38,120 nt of DNA from RGIG8497 sp045593265 (GTDB lineage: Bacteria; Bacillota; Clostridia; RGIG6154), in assembly GCA_045593265.1 (NCBI GenBank), contig JAZNWH010000014.1:1-38120 (forward strand), given 5' to 3'. Under the pieces are notes generated by a model that ran no database searches, was not told the origin of the DNA, and worked only from the letters and a program-made list of their open reading frames with translations. The position numbers and the translations under genes are program-made. The stretch's first letter is position 1, and every line of letters starts with the position of its first letter. Shown here in pieces: positions 13,866 to 22,946 of the stretch.

Positions 13866-14615
13866 TTAATCAATCGTAAAACATATTCCGTCAAAAAATG
13901 CATTTACACCACTGGATAAAGTCCCTGTTGTTTGTTGAATTTGAACCACACCAGTGTTTAAAACTCTAATAAAATTAACTTCTAAACTATCATTGGTAGT
14001 GCAAAATGATAAACGATTACTATTATTGTAATAACCACTTGGCAAAGTAAATATAGCACTTGCTCTTGCTGTTATTCCTGTAACTTGACCTTTTAAATAA
14101 ACTACATTACCTATTTTGCGATATGCAGGCGCATAATAACCAGATGAAACAGTACCCTGTGCTAAATCGTTTTGTGTAATCTCAATCCATCCAGTATCAT
14201 AATCAGTCATTTCTTCCCAACCTGTCGGCACTGTTGTTCCGTCGTAATCAATTTCGCTTCCAACTGGTAGTGTTTCACCACCACCAGTACTTGAGCCACC
14301 GCCGACACTAACCAAATCAGTTCCGTCATAAGTATATGTGCTTTGTTCATCTAAAACTATATAAAGTATATCTGCAATCGGTGTTTCTCCTGTTTCACCC
14401 CACTCATCCGTGCCTGTCGCTGTATAAATCAAGTTTGTTGTTGTATCATAATACTTATCACCCTCGGCACATTCGCTTGGGGCTGTGTCTGTTACTGCCA
14501 ACAATTGTATGTTATGGCTTTCCTCAATACCATCTTCAATGTTGTTCAATGCGTCTGCGTCTATTGGTGTTTCTGTACTTGGATAATCAACCCAATGTCT
14601 TCTTACATATGCCAT
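13866..14615 (-). CDS. Baseplate/tail fibre protein
   Basis: The protein of 249 residues starts with WVDYPSTETPIDADALNNIE, the docking motif of baseplate upper-type proteins. A Gly/Ser linker follows (VGGGSSTGGGETLPVGSEID), with YDGTTVPTGWEEM, and then an all-beta C-terminal domain (YRKIGNVVYLKGQVTG; FTLPSGYYNNSNRLSF) typical of tail-fibre heads. It directly follows the tail-tip protein gene, whose stop it overlaps by one base. It likely binds the host surface. Confidence 0.75.
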   Translation of the reverse strand: MAYVRRHWVDYPSTETPIDADALNNIEDGIEESHNIQLLAVTDTAPSECAEGDKYYDTTTNLIYTATGTDEWGETGETPIADILYIVLDEQSTYTYDGTDLVSVGGGSSTGGGETLPVGSEIDYDGTTVPTGWEEMTDYDTGWIEITQNDLAQGTVSSGYYAPAYRKIGNVVYLKGQVTGITARASAIFTLPSGYYNNSNRLSFCTTNDSLEVNFIRVLNTGVVQIQQTTGTLSSGVNAFFDGICFTID

Positions 14616-17305
14616 TATTTATCACCTTCCTTAATAAGTTTTTTTAGTTCGTCTATTTCTTCTTGTTGTTCTTTGACAACTTGCCATAATACTGATGTCA
14701 TTGCATAAACATCTGCACCATTGTTCTCGGCTGGTGTTATTTCTTTTGAGTAATTAAAATCGTCACCTATAACAAACCCAATATGCTTTTTATCAGTATC
14801 TTCTTCGTTTTTAAAGTTGTACTTATAAATATCAGTATTTTGCAATATTTCTTTTGCATTTTCTAATTTTTCAAAATTCTTTTTATTTTCTGCCATTGAT
14901 GTTTGAATTAAATTGACACATTGCATTACTCCACTTTCGTTGTCCATATATATTGTATAAGTTCCAGAACTTGACATACCACTAATTGTTGCCGACCCTA
15001 CGTTAAAACGATTTCCTTCATCATTGTTTACAGCATTGATATTTGTGGTTTCAATTGAGCCAGCATTCAAACTGTTTGTTTTTATCATTTGTAAGCCAAT
15101 TTGTGTCCCGTCTATATCTTGAACAACGTCTTTAAATTTTATTGCGTGTTGTGGGTCCGTACTATCAATTGTTATTTTGCCAACGATTGTTTGGTCTTCT
15201 CCATATTGACCATTCAATAATTGCCTAATTTTAAGCATATCAACACTTGTAATAAGACCGTCACCATTTATATCATATAACTCAATTTCTTCATCTGTAA
15301 GCGTCCCTGTTCCTAATAAATAAGCACGAACTTTATCATAATCTGCTTGAACAAAATTATATGATTTGCTTGTTGTTGCTTCAAAAGTTGTTTCTGTTAA
15401 ATTAAATCCGCCAACCTCACCAGAAGTTGCGTCAATTCTGCCATCTGCGTCAAGTGTGAAGTTATCACTTTCAATTGTAACAGTGTTACCAACTAAATTA
15501 ACAACACCTTTTCCTTCTTCAACCGCCACATTCAACTTGGCAATAATCTCATCTTCGTCAACCTTTTCATTAACTTGTAGCAATATTTGATTTGCTGTTT
15601 GTTCTATTGTACTGTCAACATAAACTTCGGTTGCAAATACATTTGTAAATTCACTTGGTATTGTATATGTTATCTCATAAATTGCACCATCATTTATTAA
15701 TGAATAAAGATAAATATAATTATCACCTTCAAACATTGGTATTTCAACGTCTGGCAAATCCTCAACAAATTCTTGCTGTAAAGGCACTACTTCGCCTTGT
15801 TGGTTTGTTATAAGTCTGTGTATGATATATGCCTTTTTGCCTTCAACAACAAATTCGTCATAAACATCATCTTGAGCAAATAAGTTTTTAACTGGCAATT
15901 CAACAATTCTTGCTTCGTTACTTAAATTGCGTGTTTTATCAACCACTAAAACCAAATGTCTATATTCTGGTATTGTGTTACTACTAGGATACAAGTTTAT
16001 TTGTGGGAACAACACGCTTGCATTCTTTATACTAAACTTTAAAGGGTAGTTAGGAACAGCATTTTCTAAATGCAACATATTAACAGACTTTACATTTCTT
16101 TTTAAATCTTCATAAGATATTGCTGTTTGTCTAATGGTATCAACGTCTTGCTCAACGGTTGTGATTCTATCGTCATATTCGCCTACTTCTTCTGCCAGTT
16201 CTGTAATTGTTTGCATTTCTTTATCAACTATAATCTCGGTTCTTTTTGCAATGTCAACAGCACTTTCTGGATAAACATAACTAACAGTTGCACTTGTTTC
16301 GCTAGGAGCTTCAAGCGTAATTTGCATATTGTCTTCTTTATATTCATGTGTATATCTTAAGACAATGCTATCTATTAAATCCCCGTTTTTATTCCTAAAC
16401 TTAACTTTATCACCACAAGTCAAATATGGTTTAAATGATGTTTTACTAACAAACGCACTATAACCAAATCCCTTAACTTTGTTAAATATAGCTGTTATTA
16501 ATTGCTGTCTTTTTGTTTGAGTATAAGCAAATGGATTATCATTTAATATTAACCAGTTTTCACCATATTGCTCAACCAAATCCTCGTCAATCATATCAAC
16601 GTTTTCGCCTTCAACGTCGCTTACGCCAAGCCTTACACAAGTGATTGGCTGTGTATCTCTTTTATCTTCTAACTCTGTATAATCTTCAATAATTTCATCA
16701 GTATCTTCTGTAAATATAGGGTAGATCTTATCATCATTCATAACTTTGATAAAACTACCACTAGACATGGCAATTCCTATAAATACATCTCTTATCAACG
16801 CACCTGTTCCAGTAAACTGGTCGCTTTCAACTATAAAATTTGAGTTTGTAAAAGATTGAACTCCACTTTGCAAACCACTTAATTGACACGCTTCGTTCCA
16901 TACGTCTAATAACGTAATGTTTCCGTTTTCATAATGCAACGAGCTAGTATATTCAACCTGTGTCTTTAATCCATAATCCATGCCGACAACCTTAACAATT
17001 TCAGTTGTATCATTGTTTTGGATCTCGGTAGTTATAAACGTTCCTATTTTTATTGGCGTTCCGTTTATTGTTTTATAATATTCAAACTCTTTATCTTTAA
17101 ACTCAATATCATTGCTTGTTTCAAATGAAATTGTTTTAAATATAAAACTACCAATAAAATTTCCGTTATCATAACAATCGTCGCTTAACTTTGCTCGTAT
17201 AGGCACTTGCGTTTGATCTATAACAATATACTCGCTATATGTTACCTCACGCTTTTCACAATCTTCAATCATTGTTCTAGTAACATTTTTTAACAACTTA
17301 ATCAC
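14615..17305 (-). CDS. Tail-tip protein with dockerin-like insert and C-terminal chaperone
   Basis: An 896-residue structural protein. The N-terminal 400 residues resemble phage tail-associated Gp44-like proteins (DYGLKTQVEYTSSLHYENGN; VKGFGYSAFVSKTSFKPYLT; KVKFRNKNGDLIDSIVL). Residues 345-405 form a coiled-coil link. Residues 654-700 form a dockerin-type calcium repeat (YDINGDGLITSVDMLKIRQL). The end, about 805-896, looks like an S74-type intramolecular chaperone (KKHIGFVIGDDF; TSVLWQVVKEQQEEIDELKK), which helps trimer assembly and is often self-cleaved. It is placed directly after the tape-measure and small tail genes, so it forms the central tip that holds the fibres. Confidence 0.8.
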   Translation of the reverse strand: MIKLLKNVTRTMIEDCEKREVTYSEYIVIDQTQVPIRAKLSDDCYDNGNFIGSFIFKTISFETSNDIEFKDKEFEYYKTINGTPIKIGTFITTEIQNNDTTEIVKVVGMDYGLKTQVEYTSSLHYENGNITLLDVWNEACQLSGLQSGVQSFTNSNFIVESDQFTGTGALIRDVFIGIAMSSGSFIKVMNDDKIYPIFTEDTDEIIEDYTELEDKRDTQPITCVRLGVSDVEGENVDMIDEDLVEQYGENWLILNDNPFAYTQTKRQQLITAIFNKVKGFGYSAFVSKTSFKPYLTCGDKVKFRNKNGDLIDSIVLRYTHEYKEDNMQITLEAPSETSATVSYVYPESAVDIAKRTEIIVDKEMQTITELAEEVGEYDDRITTVEQDVDTIRQTAISYEDLKRNVKSVNMLHLENAVPNYPLKFSIKNASVLFPQINLYPSSNTIPEYRHLVLVVDKTRNLSNEARIVELPVKNLFAQDDVYDEFVVEGKKAYIIHRLITNQQGEVVPLQQEFVEDLPDVEIPMFEGDNYIYLYSLINDGAIYEITYTIPSEFTNVFATEVYVDSTIEQTANQILLQVNEKVDEDEIIAKLNVAVEEGKGVVNLVGNTVTIESDNFTLDADGRIDATSGEVGGFNLTETTFEATTSKSYNFVQADYDKVRAYLLGTGTLTDEEIELYDINGDGLITSVDMLKIRQLLNGQYGEDQTIVGKITIDSTDPQHAIKFKDVVQDIDGTQIGLQMIKTNSLNAGSIETTNINAVNNDEGNRFNVGSATISGMSSSGTYTIYMDNESGVMQCVNLIQTSMAENKKNFEKLENAKEILQNTDIYKYNFKNEEDTDKKHIGFVIGDDFNYSKEITPAENNGADVYAMTSVLWQVVKEQQEEIDELKKLIKEGDK
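15206..15358 (-). other. Dockerin-like calcium-binding insert in the tail-tip gene
   Basis: Codons 650-700 encode an EF-hand-like loop D678-N680-D682-G683...D689 followed by helix MLKIRQLLNG, as in one dockerin half-repeat. It is flanked by ordinary tail-protein sequence, so it looks like an inserted domain. Confidence 0.6.
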
Positions 17306-17675
17306 CTGCCTTTAATAAAGTTATTTCGTATTTATCAATTAACATATTTTCTTTTGCAGAGTTTTTAACTATATTCTCGGGCAACCCTTGTACTACAAAT
17401 TGCGTTTCTTTGTACATACTATCCTTGACAGAATAATATTGGTAAGTCCCAGCCGTTAGATAGCTTAGATACTCGCTCGTTGTATCCAAGTCGAAAGTAT
17501 CTAAGTTTATCTTTATAATAACGTCTGTGTACTCGGAGTTTATAGATTTTCTGCGTCCGTTGGCAAATTTTTGTATAATCCTGTCTTTGTCTTCTTTTAT
17601 GTTATAACCACTTGCTAATATCTTTTTAAATTCAAAATAATTGTTATCATTAATTTTCTTCTTTAATAATATCAT
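17298..17675 (-). CDS. Small tail protein, 125 residues
   Basis: The protein is all-beta by pattern (VIIKINLDTFDLDTTSEYLS; AGTYQYYSVKDSMYKETQFV) and overlaps both the tape-measure gene (4 bp) and the tail-tip gene (8 bp). A position between these two is where the distal tail protein usually sits. It is shorter than typical Dit proteins, so it may be a reduced version or a different tip component. Confidence 0.6.
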   Translation of the reverse strand: MILLKKKINDNNYFEFKKILASGYNIKEDKDRIIQKFANGRRKSINSEYTDVIIKINLDTFDLDTTSEYLSYLTAGTYQYYSVKDSMYKETQFVVQGLPENIVKNSAKENMLIDKYEITLLKAGD

Positions 17676-19945
17676 TTTACACTCCCATATTGTAACGATT
17701 TTCTTTGACTAACCTTTTGTTGATTGTCATATATAACCTCGCCATCTAAGTCAATTTGTAGTGGTATTGTGTTTTCTAATGTTGCACTTGCATTTAATAC
17801 TTGTTGAACTCCTCTGCTTGCGCCACTTACTTGAACGTTAGCACTCATTTTAGCTGTTTCTAAATCAACGGCTTGTTGCATTTTTTGATATACATTATCA
17901 ATTTCATTTTCAAACCCAACACCTAAACCTTGAGCTAAATATTTTCCTACTTGGTCACGCATAACTGTTGATGGCGAATGAATGCCAAGCGTGTCTTTAA
18001 ATCCTTTAATTACAGACTTGCCAAATCCAGATATTTTATCAATTAACCATTGCTTTGCATTTCCAATTCCGCTCCAAATTCCATGCACTAAATTTTTACC
18101 AATGTCCCACATTCTGCTCGGTAGATTTTTGATTGTATCAACAATAGCATTTAACAATCCCCTGCCTGCTTCTTTTCCTTTTTGTATCATGTTTGATTTC
18201 CAAGTTACAATTTTAGTAATAACGTTTGTGAAAAGCGTCCACAATTTAGAAGGCAGTTGTTTTATAAAATCAACAACAGCATTCAAGAAATTTTTTGCCG
18301 TTTCTTTGGCTTTATCAATCATATTTTTGCCCCATTGCGTTGTCTTATTGTATGTATCAATCAAGAAATCCCAAATTTTGCCCGGTAATTCTTTAAAGAA
18401 ATTAACAATGCCTTCAATAATTTTTGGAACTTCAGTAACAACCCAGTTATATGCGTCAATGCCAAACTTAACTATATGTCCCAAAACAACGCCTATCAAA
18501 TAACCAATTCTTTCTGGTAATTCTGCAAAAAACGTTATAACGTCGCCAATAAACTCCTTAACTTTAGTGGGTATCTGTTTAAAAAAGTCAATTACATTTT
18601 GAACAAAATTATCGACAAAATTTCTAAATCCATCTAAATTATCATAAAGTAATTTAAACGCACCAGCAAACGGATTTACTAGCAACAATAACAACCCTTG
18701 CCAATTATTTTTCACAAAATCAATTATTCCAGTAAAGAAGTTTTTAATGCCTTCAATTGCTGTACTAACAACATTCTTTATTCCGTCCCATAATCCTATC
18801 CAGAAGTTTCTAAACGCTTCGCTCTTTTTCCATAATGTGACAAATGCAACAACAAGTCCTGCAACTAACGCAACAATTAATACAATTGGATTGGCTAACA
18901 TAGTTGCATTTAATAAAGCTATTGCACTTGTCAAACTTTTAACTATTGATATTATAGTCACTATTGTTTTAAACGTTGCTATGGCCGAAACAATAGGTAT
19001 TAATACTGGCATTAAAGTTTTTAAAACATTTATTATAGTTGGCAAACTTTTTGCAACTGCGTCTAATACTTCTTTTGCTTTTTTTCCTATATTTGCAATT
19101 ATTTCACCAATGCTTGGCAAGTTTGCGTCTTGCAATCCTTTATTCAAGCCTTCAACCAGATCTGTCACGCCTTTAATAACTTGTGTTTTTGCAACAATTA
19201 TTGACGTTCTAATACCACCTGTCGAATTTTTTGCCTGTTGTTCAAAATTTTGAAATCCATCAACACCCGTTTCATTAAGTTGTACGATTGTATCCATAAA
19301 TTGATCCATTGAAACAGACCCATCTCTTAACGCTTCTCCAAGTGCGTCAGCATTTACGTATCCCATAGCAGTTGCAACTTGTTTTAATTGTGCCGGCATG
19401 GCAGTCATTGCTGTACGCCACTCCATCATGTCTGGTTTTCCTTTAGCATATGATTGACTTAATTGCTCCAATGCACTTGCTTGTATTTCACTACTAGCAC
19501 CACCTGCTAATATTGCATTGTTAAGCGCCAAGAACAAGTCTGTTGACTTACTAACATCTCCGTTCGCACTTGTAAATCTTTGAACTGCCATTGCACCTTG
19601 ATCTAGTGTAGTGGGCAACCCAGATAACTTGTCGCTCATTTTATCAATAGACTTTTGTGCGTCTTCTGCTCCTATACCTAAATTTGACATAACTTTAGGA
19701 AAGTTATTTAATGTATCAAATCTTGAAATTGCACCGTCTAACGAACTGGATATTTGATTCATAGCAACGCCTATTAATTTTGTGATACCCAATCCAGCAA
19801 CAATGTTTTTAATTGATGAACCGGCCTTTTGTGATGTGCTTTGCATTTTGTTTAAACCGTTCTCAAAGTTTTTTGTGTTTAACTCTGTATCAATAACAAC
19901 TTTACCGTCACTAAACAACTGTATGTCTAATTTCATATAATCCAT
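17672..19945 (-). CDS. Tail tape-measure protein
   Basis: This 757-residue protein starts MDYMKLDIQLFSDGKVVIDT and has the TMP N-terminal domain (LPTTLDQGAMAVQRFTSANG; GGASSEIQASALEQLSQSYA). A hydrophobic block follows (residues about 300-385: VLIPIVSAIATFKTIVTIIS; VALVAGLVVAFVTLWKK), then repeated amphipathic helices with PGKIWDF / PSKLWTLF / PSRMWDIG. It sets tail length and enters the cell with the DNA. The usual 0.15 nm per residue predicts a tail of roughly 110 nm. ATG 19943-19945 is chosen for its AAAGGAG site. Confidence 0.9.
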   Translation of the reverse strand: MDYMKLDIQLFSDGKVVIDTELNTKNFENGLNKMQSTSQKAGSSIKNIVAGLGITKLIGVAMNQISSSLDGAISRFDTLNNFPKVMSNLGIGAEDAQKSIDKMSDKLSGLPTTLDQGAMAVQRFTSANGDVSKSTDLFLALNNAILAGGASSEIQASALEQLSQSYAKGKPDMMEWRTAMTAMPAQLKQVATAMGYVNADALGEALRDGSVSMDQFMDTIVQLNETGVDGFQNFEQQAKNSTGGIRTSIIVAKTQVIKGVTDLVEGLNKGLQDANLPSIGEIIANIGKKAKEVLDAVAKSLPTIINVLKTLMPVLIPIVSAIATFKTIVTIISIVKSLTSAIALLNATMLANPIVLIVALVAGLVVAFVTLWKKSEAFRNFWIGLWDGIKNVVSTAIEGIKNFFTGIIDFVKNNWQGLLLLLVNPFAGAFKLLYDNLDGFRNFVDNFVQNVIDFFKQIPTKVKEFIGDVITFFAELPERIGYLIGVVLGHIVKFGIDAYNWVVTEVPKIIEGIVNFFKELPGKIWDFLIDTYNKTTQWGKNMIDKAKETAKNFLNAVVDFIKQLPSKLWTLFTNVITKIVTWKSNMIQKGKEAGRGLLNAIVDTIKNLPSRMWDIGKNLVHGIWSGIGNAKQWLIDKISGFGKSVIKGFKDTLGIHSPSTVMRDQVGKYLAQGLGVGFENEIDNVYQKMQQAVDLETAKMSANVQVSGASRGVQQVLNASATLENTIPLQIDLDGEVIYDNQQKVSQRKSLQYGSVK

Positions 19946-19958
19946 ATTATACTCCTTT

Positions 19959-20513
19959 CTACCAAAGAGCGTTTGCAAAGTCCTGTTCCTTTTCTTCAAC
20001 CGTTCTGTTGTCCGGCAACGCAAATTCTCTTTGTAATTTTCTATATTTGTCTTTTTCTGCTTTATCTTTTATCTTACTTAAATCCATAGCACGATAACTC
20101 ATGATTTCATTTATTCTATTATCGCTTTTTAAGCCCTCAAACAACGCTTTAAACTTAAACCAATGTAAATGGTCTATCTCGTTCAAATCAATGCCGTATT
20201 GGCTCAAAAAAGCCGAATAAATGTATTTTGCGTCATGCTCATAAGAATAGATTTGTTTTTTCTTGCCTTTTTCGCCACCTTTGCTTTTCTTTTCCTTTTC
20301 ACCACATTTATAAAACCATAAAATGCCTTCAATAGCTTTTTTTAAGTCTTGTGGTTCTTCTTCATAAAGCAACTTAATGGCCAAATAAATCTTTTCTTCT
20401 TTTTTGAGTTCGTTATCTTGCATTAATAACTCAAATAAAATAAAAGACCTAAAATTTGTATCAATTTTAAGTCCTTCATAGTCAGTAGGCAATTTATCTA
20501 CCAATAAATTCAT
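19959..20513 (-). CDS. Gp15-type tail assembly chaperone
   Basis: This 184-residue protein matches bacteriophage Gp15: LPTDYEGLKIDTNFRSFILF, LWFYKCGE, and YSYEHDAKYIYSAFLSQYGI with IDHLHWFKFKALFEGLK. Gp15 is the second tail chaperone gene upstream of the tape measure and keeps it soluble during tail growth. It overlaps the first chaperone gene by four bases; no frameshift fusion is needed because it has its own start. Confidence 0.9.
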   Translation of the reverse strand: MNLLVDKLPTDYEGLKIDTNFRSFILFELLMQDNELKKEEKIYLAIKLLYEEEPQDLKKAIEGILWFYKCGEKEKKSKGGEKGKKKQIYSYEHDAKYIYSAFLSQYGIDLNEIDHLHWFKFKALFEGLKSDNRINEIMSYRAMDLSKIKDKAEKDKYRKLQREFALPDNRTVEEKEQDFANALW

Positions 20514-20851
20514 CTTTTCAACCTATCAGGACTATATTTATCAACAGCTTCTTTGAAATTATTTAATTGTCTGTTTCTTTCATTAATTATATCCTCGTAG
20601 GCCTCTAAACATAATCTTAAACTATTCTTTTCGCCAAATATTTTTTGGCTTGAGCCTTCGCCCAAAACATAATCAAGAAAGTCTTTTAAAATTTTGCATT
20701 CCTGCCTTATGCCTTCGGCTGGTTCAATCGTGTCTTTAATCTTTTCTAGTTCTTCTGCTTGTTTTTCAACTTCTTTTGCTTTTTCGCTAATTTTTTCAAT
20801 TACATCAGCGTCTGTAAAGTCTATATCAAACTCTACTCCATTGATAGTCAT
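20510..20851 (-). CDS. First tail assembly chaperone
   Basis: The 113 residues begin MTINGVEFDIDFTDADVIEK, then a long coiled coil (ISEKAKEVEKQAEELEKIKD) and ILKDFLDYVLGEGSSQKIFG. This pattern is found in the gene between the major tail protein and Gp15 in many siphophages. Role: chaperone for the tape measure. Confidence 0.8.
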   Translation of the reverse strand: MTINGVEFDIDFTDADVIEKISEKAKEVEKQAEELEKIKDTIEPAEGIRQECKILKDFLDYVLGEGSSQKIFGEKNSLRLCLEAYEDIINERNRQLNNFKEAVDKYSPDRLKR

Positions 20852-20876
20852 AAACTACCCACCTTCCTTTATTTTA

Positions 20877-21380
20877 TTATAAGCTTACCCCGTCTTCAGT
20901 AAATGTTGCAACAGAGCTGTCTGCGTTAAGTGTTGCAGTTCCTGTTATTCTTTTTCCTGTTGAACGGAAAGTTCCGCTATAAGTGTATGCGTCTAGTGAA
21001 TCACCATCTGCGTCCCCAATAATTGCATATTCTCTTTTTGTTGCTTTGTATCCACCACCTGTTACAGGTTGTGAAAAATCAACTGTTACGATGTTTCTTC
21101 TTGCTTCAGTTCCAGTATATTCGCCGTCTAGTATTTCTACCATTTCTTCGTGTGCTGGATCATCAGTATATTGGTCAAATCCAAATTCAAGACTAGGGCT
21201 AAATCCAACAACGTCAGTTGTTTCAAATTCCTCGTCAACATATTGTCTTGAATATTCAATTGGATTTTTTGAGCCACTTAAAGTTGTAAAACCACGCATT
21301 CTGTTGAATGTTTCAGTATTTCCCTCAACGCAACCCAAAAATGAAACTTTATCACTTCTTTTTATTAATTTTCTTGCCAT
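20877..21380 (-). CDS. Major tail tube protein
   Basis: The protein of 167 residues reads MARKLIKRSDKVSFLGCVEG, then SGSKNPIEYSRQYVDEEFET, GFSPSLEFGFDQYTDDPAHE and an end FRSTGKRITGTATLNADSSV. It is the tail-tube layout of an N-terminal loop plus beta-sandwich, and lies between the tail terminator and the chaperone genes. It polymerizes round the tape measure. Confidence 0.85.
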   Translation of the reverse strand: MARKLIKRSDKVSFLGCVEGNTETFNRMRGFTTLSGSKNPIEYSRQYVDEEFETTDVVGFSPSLEFGFDQYTDDPAHEEMVEILDGEYTGTEARRNIVTVDFSQPVTGGGYKATKREYAIIGDADGDSLDAYTYSGTFRSTGKRITGTATLNADSSVATFTEDGVSL

Positions 21381-21381
21381 G

Positions 21382-21792
21382 TTACGCCTCCTTCGTATAA
21401 AGTATTCTCATTTGAATAATGTATTTTGCCGTGCCGTTCTGCACGTCTTGAATTGTGCCGTCAGTCAAGCATTCAATCGCTTGTATGCCGTCTATATCGG
21501 GCAAAATTCCGTTTTTATTGTTATCCTCTATTTCTTCTTTAAACTTTTCATAAAACCCTAAATTCTCTATATTTTGAGCTACGCCGTTGTCATAATATTC
21601 TCTACTGCCAAATTGAAAAACAAATTGTCTTAATGAACCACCATCGGCATACGGCCTAACAACAGGTTCAACTGGCACTGGTTCAATTGTATAAGTGACT
21701 GCTTCGTTTCCTAAAAAGTCGATTAGTATTGTTTCAAATTCTTCAGCAAGTCTTACGTGTTCAATAAAATAATCTTTTATTTTTTCAACCAT
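21382..21792 (-). CDS. Tail terminator/completion protein
   Basis: The 136 residues (DYFIEHVRLAEEFETILIDF; GGSLRQFVFQFGSREYYDNG; YIIQMRILYTKEA) match the small protein just before the major tail protein in Gram-positive siphophages, often called minor capsid protein. It caps the tail and joins it to the head. Confidence 0.75.
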   Translation of the reverse strand: MVEKIKDYFIEHVRLAEEFETILIDFLGNEAVTYTIEPVPVEPVVRPYADGGSLRQFVFQFGSREYYDNGVAQNIENLGFYEKFKEEIEDNNKNGILPDIDGIQAIECLTDGTIQDVQNGTAKYIIQMRILYTKEA

Positions 21793-21793
21793 A

Positions 21794-22132
21794 TTATCTG
21801 CTTCCTTTCAGTCTTTTAGCTTCATTTTCGACTTCTCTAGTAAGAACGTCACGTTCATTTGCAATCATTTTTTTGTCCCAGTATTTACCTCTTATTCCTT
21901 TGCCTTTGTTTGTTGTATATTGTCTGTGTGCGTATTTTTCCTCATAAGTAACACTACCCGGCCTAACAGTTGCGTGGCTTGCTAATGTACCGGTATCAAG
22001 AGGCACATACTTGTGCATTCGTCTAAAACAACTATCTGCCAAAAACAAGTGCAAGTTTCCATTTTTTTCCATACCGTATTTACTTATGATTTTGCGTCCA
22101 TCAAAGTCTTCTAAAGAATATTTTAATTCCAT
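21794..22132 (-). CDS. Minor capsid protein 2 / head-tail joining (gp10-like)
   Basis: The 112 residues contain FLADSCFRRMHKYVPLDTGT, then LASHATVRPGSVTYEEKYAH, the conserved V-P-x-D-T-G-x-L pattern of minor capsid (HK97 gp10-like) proteins. It forms part of the neck. Confidence 0.8.
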   Translation of the reverse strand: MELKYSLEDFDGRKIISKYGMEKNGNLHLFLADSCFRRMHKYVPLDTGTLASHATVRPGSVTYEEKYAHRQYTTNKGKGIRGKYWDKKMIANERDVLTREVENEAKRLKGSR

Positions 22133-22135
22133 ATA

Positions 22136-22537
22136 TTACCTATTTCGGCTGTCGCCAATAATTTCAAAATGCCACATATCTGGACTGCCATAATCTTTAT
22201 TGCTCCAACTCATAATCTCAAAAACGTCATATTGTGATAATCCTTTAATCCCGTTCACTTCGGTTTCAATAACCTCGTCTTTAATAATAAAATCTCCGTT
22301 GTTTATAGTCCAATTAGAACCATTGTATTTTTTAGGAACGACATAATCAGTCAAATCATTTTTGTCGTGTGGTATATATATCTCGGCTCTGTTTGTTTTT
22401 TCAAAACCGTCATCTAAACTAACTTGTTTTTCGTCGTCCCAAAATACATTGTCAACAACGTGTTTTTTAAAGGTCACTTGTTTTGTAAACGGATCTACAT
22501 ATCTGTTGAATATACTCATTTTAGTGTTAGTCATCAT
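22136..22537 (-). CDS. Head-tail stopper / minor capsid protein 1-like
   Basis: This 133-residue protein reads MSIFNRYVDPFTKQVTFKKH, then INNGDFIIKDEVIETEVNGI, matching the DUF6751-type neck protein found between the connector and gp10-like genes in related phages. It probably closes the portal until the tail binds. Confidence 0.7.
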   Translation of the reverse strand: MMTNTKMSIFNRYVDPFTKQVTFKKHVVDNVFWDDEKQVSLDDGFEKTNRAEIYIPHDKNDLTDYVVPKKYNGSNWTINNGDFIIKDEVIETEVNGIKGLSQYDVFEIMSWSNKDYGSPDMWHFEIIGDSRNR

Positions 22538-22542
22538 TTTGG

Positions 22543-22926
22543 CTAATCTCCTATGTATATTATATGTTCGTTATCAACTATCACGCCATATAGTTCGGCT
22601 CTTACTATGTCGTCAATTTCTTCTGCTTTTGATTTTAGGATTTCCCTAAAACTTCCACCAGAACCATAACTTACAGAATAATTGCCAACTTTTTCGCTGG
22701 ATACAGAACGATTTGTGTCGCTAGAATAAAGACTTATGGTATTTATTAAATTATACAAACATAACTTAACTTCATTTGGAATATCGGTTTTTCCAACCAA
22801 TCTGTTCTTTGTTCGTAAGTCAATTTCACGGCGAGCTTCAAATTCTAGTAGATTAAAAGGCGTTTCATCAAGTGTTCCGCCTAATCCTTGATATTCTGTA
22901 TAAGTTAGGTATTTGTCACCAGTCAT
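22543..22926 (-). CDS. Head-tail connector (gp6-like adaptor)
   Basis: The protein of 127 residues has YLTYTEYQGLGGTLDETPFN, then EARREIDLRTKNRL and LKSKAEEIDDIVRAELYGVI, a helical pattern typical of head-tail adaptors following the capsid gene. It lies 20 bases after the major capsid gene. Confidence 0.75.
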   Translation of the reverse strand: MTGDKYLTYTEYQGLGGTLDETPFNLLEFEARREIDLRTKNRLVGKTDIPNEVKLCLYNLINTISLYSSDTNRSVSSEKVGNYSVSYGSGGSFREILKSKAEEIDDIVRAELYGVIVDNEHIIYIGD

Positions 22927-22946
22927 AATAAAACGCCTCCTTTATA

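Noticed and set aside
17982..19253. Long plus-strand ORFs opposite the tape-measure gene (and shorter ones opposite other genes)
   Set aside because: They mirror the codon pattern of the minus-strand gene, have low-complexity composition and no ribosome site; no plus-strand promoter-gene pair was found anywhere.
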